NCBI RefSeq assembly: GCF_964656455.1
Contig: NC_135715.1
Span: 174,498,437-174,562,436, forward strand
From: Halichoerus grypus
Taxonomy: Eukaryota > Chordata > Mammalia > Carnivora > Phocidae
DNA length: 64,000 nt
Direction: 5' to 3'
Part shown: positions 56,939-64,000 of the stretch, piece after piece
How positions within the stretch are numbered: position 1 is the stretch's first letter
How the letters are laid out: each line of letters opens with the position of its first letter
Translations under genes and position numbers: made by a program
The notes under the pieces: model-generated
What the model was told of the DNA's origin: nothing
The model's database searches: none
What the model saw: the letters and a program-made list of their open reading frames with translations, nothing else

Positions 56939-57229
56939 AAAGAATACCAAAGTGTATTGCCATCCTTCTCTCCGCTGTAAGGTACAGACAGCTGGTTGAG
57001 TATGACTTGGCCATCTATTACCCAGCTGGAGAGCCTGCTACATCAGGGCACCTTATATATGCTGTAGGCCAAACAGAGACCAATATAACCCACCTTTCCC
57101 TTCAGGGACATGCAGTGCATAGACACAGATGAGGGAGTGGAGAGGGATGAAGAGACAGACCTCAGACTAGTAATTAAAATACAACTCGATGTGAGAGGTA
57201 TAATAAGAAATGGGTAAATATGATGAGCC

Positions 57230-57420
57230 ATTATGGAAAGCAGTGTCATAAGGAGTATGGCCTTTGGAAACACAGAGAAGAGTTTGAATCTCCACTCCAC
57301 CACTTACCAACTGTGGATTCCTGTGGACCTCACTTTCCTATTTTCATAAAGGGGATGGAACTCTCAGAGACTCATGAAAATCACGTGACTGCACCTGGCA
57401 CAGAAGAGACACTTGGTGAC
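57230..57420 (+). repeat. MIR SINE relic
   Basis: 'tggcctttggaaacacagag', 'aagagtttgaatctccactc', 'caccacttaccaactgtgga', 'tgtggacctcactttcctat', 'ttcataaaggggatgg'. Confidence 0.68.
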
Positions 57421-57944
57421 CTGCAACCCTTTCCTTCTTGCGGACTTTGCTAATGACACTCTGTCCACCAGGATGCCACAGAGACAAAAATGATCGCTTA
57501 TCAGGAGTTATTGTTAACTCCAGTTGTCAGAGATAATAACATATTCATCTAGTTGTCTGAGAAAAGAGTTTGTTTTATTTCCCATTGTTAAGCTGAAAAT
57601 AAGACTCTGTCCTCTGGGGATCTTGGGGGCTATTTGTTTTGGTCCTTTAGAGAGTTCTGGAGCCCTGGGAGTGGCATGTCCTGGAAACAGAATACCTTGC
57701 TTTCCCAAAGGGAGTGTGGTCCTCCATCCTGCTCCGCCCCAACAGAGGAGTCCAGCGTGGTCGGGGAGAGAGGCCTGCATCTCCTCACTTGGGGACATGT
57801 CAGTCCAAGAGGCTAGGACAAATGGCCTGGTTGTTTGTTTGTTCTCTCTCAGCTGAGTCTATACCATTTACGAAGTGCTTTCCCACGCATGGCCAACCCC
57901 ACGATGATGTCAACATGATGGTAGCGATGACATCTGAATGACTC
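57421..57944. other. Unassigned non-coding DNA
   Basis: Overlapping frames in three phases at 57514-57941 on both strands; none resembles a known protein. No repeat recognised. Confidence 0.4.
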
Positions 57945-58450
57945 TCTCCCTCACCTCCTCCAAATCGTTGCTCAAGGTCACGTTGTCAATGAGGCCTACC
58001 CTAACAACCCTATGAAAACTGCAACCTGTGCTGAGACCCTCCTTCCAAAAGCTGTCCCCAGCCAGCAACTGAGTACATCCACAAGACTGGGACTCCTCAT
58101 GTCCGGCTCAGGCCTGAAGTCCCCCTGCTGGCCTTGCCAACCCAGGAAGCCTCCACCCAGCCTTGTCCCTCTCCTCACTCAGGGTCAGATTTGCATGGTG
58201 GTCCGATGGCCCATGTTTCTCCACAGCCCCCTACTTTCCCTCCCACAGGCATTTCCTCTAAGGAACTCCTCACATGTTCAACCCTAACTTGAGGTTCGCT
58301 TCTCAGAAGACCCAAACTAGCATTCTTCTACCAGTCCTTTGCTTATCTTATTTTCTGTCTCTACCCATAAGAAGGCAGGATTTTTTTTAACTCTTGTGTT
58401 CATTGATATACCCAGGCACCTAGAAGGTGACCCTACATGAATATTAACTA
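57945..58450 (+). repeat. L2 LINE fragment
   Basis: 'tccctcacctcctccaaatc', 'gttgctcaaggtcacgttgt', 'gaggcctaccctaacaaccc' give the inner L2 3' region. The end at 58370-58450 has 'aagaaggcaggatttttt' and 'ccaggcacctagaaggtgac'. The middle is unassigned. Confidence 0.55.
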
Positions 58451-58454
58451 AATA

Positions 58455-58575
58455 AACAATGCCCATTTTACAGATAGGAAAATGAGGTTCAAAGAGGTGA
58501 AGTGACTTTGGCAAGAGGCCAGTAAGTGGTAAAAGTAGACTTAACCCCAGCCTTCTGACATACAAACTCCAATTC
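58455..58575 (-). repeat. MIR SINE fragment (antisense)
   Basis: 'tgcccattttacagatagga', 'aaatgaggttcaaagaggtg', 'aagtgactttggcaagaggc', 'cagtaagtggtaaaagtaga'. Confidence 0.72.
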
Positions 58576-58731
58576 TGTTCACTCTGATCTGTCCTCTGTC
58601 TTCCCTCCCTACTCCATCCTCTCTTCCTCTACACTCACCCTCGAGAGACTCCATTCCTCTGTTTCTCTACTTCTGGGTCTTTCTCTTTGTTCTTCATGAT
58701 GTTGTTTGCCTCTCATGTGCTCAGTCTTTGC

Positions 58732-58897
58732 GGTGTGTGTGAATGTGTGGGTATGTGGTGTGTGTGTGAATGTGTGTGGTGTGTGGTGTGTGTGTGTGTG
58801 TGTGTGTGTGGTGTGTATACTGTATATCTGTGTATGGTATGTGTATGTGGTGTCTGTAAGTGGTGTGTGTGTGCATATGTGTGTGGTGTGTGTGTCT
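58732..58897. repeat. Imperfect (TG)n-rich minisatellite-like block
   Basis: About 165 bp of TG dinucleotides broken by 'aatgtg', 'gtatgtgg' and 'gtatactgtatatctg' variants. The frames crossing it (Cys/Val-rich on plus, His/Thr-rich on minus) are artefacts of the repeat. Confidence 0.95.
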
Positions 58898-61480
58898 GCA
58901 CAGTAGCTGAGGTCCCCGTTGTGTCAGTATTGCTCAGGGGTGTGGGGTCAGGGCAGGGGAAGGCTGATGGGACACGGGTGGAACCATGCAGGTGTAGGGC
59001 TAGGAAAGACTCCAAGAGGAGTGGAAGGACTGCCCAGAGAAGTGACAAAAGCGATGACAGAGTCATGCACCCAGATGATAGACGGGAGATGCAGGCAGGA
59101 GCGGGATGAAGGGTCCCACCCTGCTCCGCACCAACTTTGGGACTTTGGCTGGGTCCCTGAATTGTCTTCACTGAATTGTTGTCTCCACTTTAGGAATTGC
59201 AGGTCAGTGGTCTTCACAGCAATAAATACCAAATGAAACAGTAGTAAGAAAGTGCTTGGTGAGTTGAACATCCTTAAGGAAGGACAGGTAGACCCGGGTG
59301 ACAGGAGAATCACAACCAGGTCTGGGTTCTCTCACACTCCACGTTGACCCCAGATGCTGCCGCCCACTGAGTGGTTGGAAAGAGGAAATACCTTCGGCCT
59401 TGGGATTGGGGAGGCCACAAAGAATTTCTGACAGTGAGGGTGGCAGAGGTGATGGAACAGGTGCCTGGGGAAAAGCCGGGGGGTCGCCTTCTTGGAACAT
59501 GGGACCGATTTCCATGTGCCCGGGGTGATTTAGGCAAGGTCTTGAGGGCACCCCTGGGATGGGGGAGGCATTAGAGTCATGAGGACTGCAGGCAGTGGAC
59601 AGAGCCTAGGATGGAGGTACAGTGGGCCTGGTGCTGCCTGCAGGGAGAGGTTGGGCACAAGCACAGGGCCATGAGGGGCATGAGTGCCATGAGTGGAGGT
59701 GGCACTGGCCCTGCCCAGAGCCCTCCCAGCCCGGAGACTCTAGCTCCCAGGCCCTAAGGAAAGATAAGCAGGAGAATGTGGGGAGCTGGTGCCCTGATTA
59801 TCCTTCTGCAATCACAGAGGGAAATAAAATGCAAAGTGCACTGAGGGTTTCACCTGGGCGCCCCATCCTGCCCGACCCAGCCTCTGTCAAAGTCCCAGCA
59901 CACATTCTAAAGGAGCTTACAGACACCGGGGAGCAAAAAACCTCCTGACTCAGCAGAGAATGTTTTTTCTGGGCCTCAAGGAGCGCTCCAGGAAACCTTC
60001 CCTGATTTACAGCGTCACTCGGGGTCTCCCACCCGCTCCAAGACCGGAGAATGGGCAGTCAGGAGGATGGATGGTAGACTCTGCCACTGACTTGCTGAGG
60101 GGCAGGGAGCATGGGCCATTGACCACATTCACTCCAAAGGAGGCATGAGGGAGGGATACCAGGGGGGTGATGCTGTCCAGGCCCCCATGGAGGTGCCCGT
60201 CCCACTAACCCCCCGCGCCTGCACCCAGTGGTCCTCGCAGCCTGTGCACAGCGGAGTTCTCTAAGAACGGACCCCTGATTACAGCTGGCATGAGCTTCTG
60301 CTCCCTTGGGGGCAGAGGCGAAGATGGGATGACATGGAGTCTCTGAAAGCCTTTGAAAAGCGGAAAGTGTCCAAGCAAGTTGGGCGGTTGTCAGCATTAC
60401 TGAGAGCCGTGGGGCTCCGAGGGGAGCTGTCTTCCACGTTGGCAAAGGGGGAACAAGCCGGCAGTGGGCCGGGGGACCCAAGCCTGCCTTCAACACCATG
60501 TCACGTGGAATGAGTCCCTTCCTCTTCCTGAGCATCTTCTTAGCCCTTTATTGCTCCAAGTCTCAATTTCCACGCATGTACAGTGGGGGAAGAGACAGAT
60601 AATTTGGGGTGTCTCTTGCAGCTCAGACGTTTGGGGATCCTGTTTATACAGCCAGGTGAGAGCAAGGGTGTCTTGCCAGCTTGTCGTGGTAGAAGGAGCA
60701 CAAGACTGTGGAAAACCCGGAGGCCTGCCCGGGCTCCACTAACAGCTCCTGTGGGACGTTCCAGGGGCTCCAGTTCCTTCTAACCAACAGGGTCATCAGG
60801 TTCATGCCAGCCCCACCCCAGGCCAGCGTTCAGTGGCATCCCCCCCGCCTAGAGTGTGGGGCCCACACAGCCCAGCTAGAACCCCAAGTGGCTCGGTTCT
60901 ACACATTCTCTCTTATCTGGTGGCCTCATGTCTTTGTCCATTCTTGGCTCCACTGTCAACTGGGGACGAGATATCCAGGAACCAGACAAGCCAAGCACCT
61001 GCCTACCCCTTCCCTACTCGCTTCCATGCTCTCCCTGCCCGAGGTCCACTCTGATGGGGCACAGGACAGAAAAGAGATGAAAAATTCTTTCTCCATCTTT
61101 ACCACTTGCAAGCATGCTCTCTGCGGAGACCTCAGGAGAGCATCAAAGCCTCTTTCTCCTTCTGTCTGTCTTATCTGAGGGCACAAATAAAATGTATAAC
61201 TCTGTGGATTTGGGGGAGTGCGTGGTGGGGGAAGTGGCATAGAGGGCTCCGTGAAGAAGAGCCTGGCAATGCTCATCATCCTGGAAATTAATCCAAGCAG
61301 TTATTGATGGGGACCTGAGAGGAAGTCCCAGCAGGTTCACATACTCTGCAAGGCCCCGCCTGACCTGGCATCGCGCCCGCTCTTCCTGGATGTCAGCCAG
61401 GCCATCCCAGCCAGACCAAGACCAGAGAAAGGACAGCAGTGGAGCCCCATAGATCTTGGGCTTGAGGGAATTTTATTCTG
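58898..61480. other. GC-rich, repeat-poor unassigned DNA
   Basis: About 2.6 kb with no repeat I recognise and the highest GC of the window. It has isolated CpGs (for example around 60000-60260) but not an island. Many overlapping frames on both strands (up to 158 residues) with no family resemblance, as expected in GC-rich DNA. Confidence 0.45.
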
Positions 61481-61690
61481 CTGAGCCATAGATTCATGGA
61501 ATTCCAGGAGTCCTTAGAGCTCACTCTTGCACAGAAACCTCCTCCACAGTTTCCCTGTCTGCTGGTCCTTTGGCCTCTGCTTGGCCACTTCCATTGACAG
61601 GATGCTCACGACCTCACAGATAGTCCATTTCATGGTGGGACAGCCCTGGATGATAACACAGAGTTTTATAGAATAAAGGGTCTGCCTGAC
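61481..61690. repeat. Possible ancient repeat, family not named
   Basis: 'ctggtcctttggcctctgct' and 'tggccacttccattgacagg' followed by 'atgctcacgacctcacagat' resemble a very old mammalian repeat text, but I cannot name it. Confidence 0.3.
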
Positions 61691-63589
61691 CACTACCTCC
61701 CTCCCACCTCCTTTAGCTCCATGACTGGGGCATGACTGGAGACCTGGGATACCCCTTCTCTGCCACTTTCCTCAGCAGCTCTCCGGGAAAAAAGTACAAA
61801 GACAAAGGACAACCAGGAGAACCCGAAGGTGCTTGTGGCTCTGGCGTTCTAATTTTGCAAATGGTAAAGAAACACAAAAAGAAAAACTTCTTTAATCTAA
61901 AAAGTGGGCACAGCCTCCAAGCCCAGGCTTTTCTTGCCCTCCTGTCCTTGTCTGGTTTTTGCCCTCCCACTCCACTCAGAAAATGTCATCCAGGAGGACT
62001 AATAGAGGAAAACCATGACCAAGACAGAACCAAATTCTGGGTTCTGGTCGCCTCAGTCTGCCAAAAACAACAAATGACCTAAATAACCATGTGACCTTCA
62101 TAAAGTTAATACTCCCCCTCTGGCACTCTTTGACTCACACCCAGTGACCATCCACAGGTCTGGACTCTGAATCACCGGTCCTATAGATCCTCTTACCTTC
62201 TCATCGGGAGTGGGGAGAATCACGGAGTTCCTTCCTGGAAATTCAGAGTTGTCCCATCTCTGCCATCCCATCTAGACGAGGCCTGGGGGTTGGGGGTGGT
62301 CTCGGATCTCTCTGAGAAGGTCTCCGTGTGTCCAAAGAGCAAAACTGGGTCTCGGGTGACATCCCAGGGTCCCTGCACTGTGAAACAAGTAGCAAAGGGG
62401 ACAGGCGGCATGCTACCAGGAGGGCTCAGAAGGAGGACAGCCTCTATAGGTGTCTTGGAGACCCGCTGGGGCGCATTATCAGCCTGTGTGGGTCAACATA
62501 TGCCATGGTAAAGCGGACAGCAGGGATTGGCAAATCCAAAGCCCCATAGTGACCCGGAGGCCAGCATGACCACAGCGCCATGCTCTGTCATCAAGATGCC
62601 GCAAGGGCCCGATACACCGGATGGCGGCTTTATTTGCAGATCCTGGCTCCTGCTGGGCCCTCCACCACCTTCCTGAGCTGTGAGTGTAAAAATGACTCAG
62701 ACCAAGGCAGTCTTTCCATCTAAGCAGGCTAAACTAAATCTGATGGAGATCTCACCATCCCAGCTCAATTCCCCAGGCCTTCCGGACATTCCTAACCCAC
62801 CTTGCCATGTACATTGAGGGACCCCTGCCTTCTCTGAGGCCCTGTCTGAGAAGGGGGAGCAACTGGTCCCACATAAGCACATGGCTGCCTTCCTGTGAGT
62901 ACATCAGGAGTTCTGAAAGACCTTCCTGGCAGGAACTATCCTCCTCTCTGCCCTGTCACCGTGAAATAAACAATCCTCTCCTCCATTTGTAAAAGCAGTT
63001 TGGGGAACCACCCCTCCCCACAGGCTCAGTCCTGTGTCTGGGCCCTATGCCTGACTCCACTGCCCTGCCTACTTCCATGACTGATCAAAATCAAGGTGAT
63101 GGCACATGACCCAAGACAAGCCAGAGAGACTCAGGACAAGAGCTTCTGAGCAAAACTGTTGTACAAAGACACTTGCCATTGGGGATACTCAGCTGCCATT
63201 ACCGAAGCTGGGAACTTTATTTGGTAACCATTTTGCCACCTTAAAGAGGGCTTTCCATGAGGATAGAGCCACTGCAGAAGAGAGGAAAGTGATAGAGAGA
63301 GAGAGAAAGAGTGTCTCAACGACATTGTCTGTCTGGAGCCAACCATAGCTTAAATGGCTCTCCCTCTGAGAATTAGATCTCTGGGTTGGAAGAAAAAAGG
63401 ACTGATACTAATCCCAACATCCTTCCCGGCACCTCTGTGCCTCTTCATTAAGTGTGAGAAAAGTGAGCCCTTCACTCTTCCTTCCCAATAGAGCATCACT
63501 AAATAATCCACCAACACCAGCCCCCAGCAGACTAGAGAAAAATCCTAAAAAGCAGAGACTGTGGGAGGACACAAGGAATGGATTTAAAG
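61691..63589. other. Unassigned non-coding DNA
   Basis: No clear repeat or gene. Short GA-rich tract at about 63294-63312. Overlapping frames on both strands have no protein features. Confidence 0.4.
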
Positions 63590-63665
63590 AGTGAAACAGC
63601 ATGAATTTTCGAGTCTGACAGATTTCTCTTGCTATGAAACCATTGACAAGTTACGGTGTACATTG
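63590..63665 (+). repeat. MIR SINE fragment
   Basis: 'aaacagcatgaattttcgag', 'tctgacagatttctcttgct', 'aaaccattgacaagttacgg'. Short. Confidence 0.4.
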
Positions 63666-63699
63666 GGGAGGATACCTTTTGTTTCACAGTACAAATAAT

Positions 63700-63960
63700 T
63701 CATAAATATACCATTATAAAAAATTTCAACTTAATTTAAAAAAAAAGATAAAGTCCTGAAAGCCCACCTTATTTTACCATCTCGAGCCTACTTCCTTTCC
63801 TAGAGGGAACTTTGGTGCATACCCTTCTAGACATTTTTCTTTGTATTTGCCTAAGTGCCTACACACACACACACATAGTTTTATTCTTTTCTACATAAAT
63901 GATGTAGCAGAAACCATATCATACTATGTATTTGCCACATTATTACTTAATCCTGGGCAT
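63700..63960. repeat. Probable LINE fragment at window end
   Basis: 'acttcctttcctagagggaa', 'ggtgcatacccttctagaca', 'atcatactatgtatttgcca' resemble a common old LINE text; includes (AC)8 at 63861-63876. The last about 30 bases may begin another repeat cut by the window edge. Confidence 0.4.
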
Positions 63961-64000
63961 ATAGCAGAAAATATTTCCCAGATTCCCTTGCAGTTAGGTT

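Noticed and set aside
58687..59171. Cys/Val-rich plus frame and His/Thr-rich minus frame
   Set aside because: Both are produced by the TG/CA repeat read in all phases.
59960..60535. CpG island or promoter in the GC-rich part
   Set aside because: CpGs are present but too sparse by eye, and there is no TATA/Inr arrangement or exon beside it.

Overview
The window looks like nuclear DNA from a mammal of the order Carnivora, most likely an arctoid (bear, seal/sea lion or mustelid group). The main evidence is seven near-complete tRNA-Lys-type CAN-SINEs plus one SINE tail fragment, and several carnivore-type L1 3' ends. The SINE tails read (TC)n followed by CAAATAAATAAA, and I see no young dog-type SINEC_Cf copy, so a canid is less likely. 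The species call is an inference.

I find no protein-coding gene I can support. Every open frame is short, resembles no protein I recognise, and most lie in or antisense to repeats. I see no CpG island, tRNA, rRNA or snRNA gene, CRISPR array or bacterial-type operon. The window reads as intergenic or deep intronic DNA.

Layout: from 1 to about 8 kb are scattered MIR/L2 relics and two 5'-truncated L1 3' ends (3.0 kb minus, 7.1 kb plus). From 7.86 to 11.56 kb is an L1-dominated block: an L1M-type 3'UTR, then an old L1 ORF2 relic interrupted by a short L1 3' end (8.6 kb) and by a minus-strand CAN-SINE (11.3 kb), both with target-site duplications. An L1 insertion at 13.08-13.68 kb has an exact 14-bp TSD and a possible short 3' transduction. 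From 14 to 40 kb MIR, L2, MLT1-type LTRs, CAN-SINEs and L1 3' ends alternate with unassigned DNA. From 41.2 to 44.5 kb is a long ancient minus-strand L1 copy. From 47 to 50.3 kb are three same-strand CAN-SINEs, one nested in an L2. From 51 kb onward GC rises, L1 almost disappears and MIR/L2/MER5 relics dominate. The 53.4-54.9 kb and 58.9-61.5 kb stretches are largely free of repeats I can recognise.

The points most worth a second look are a 46-bp near-identical duplication 1.65 kb apart (49.65 and 51.30 kb), the possible L1 3' transduction at 13.08 kb, a cluster of SOX/GATA/FOX/MEF2-like motifs in repeat-poor DNA at 54.33-54.45 kb, a SINE-born GAAA/GGAA microsatellite at 29.37 kb, and a palindromic TG/CA microsatellite inside an L1 at 13.54 kb. 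I found no convincing new biological system.
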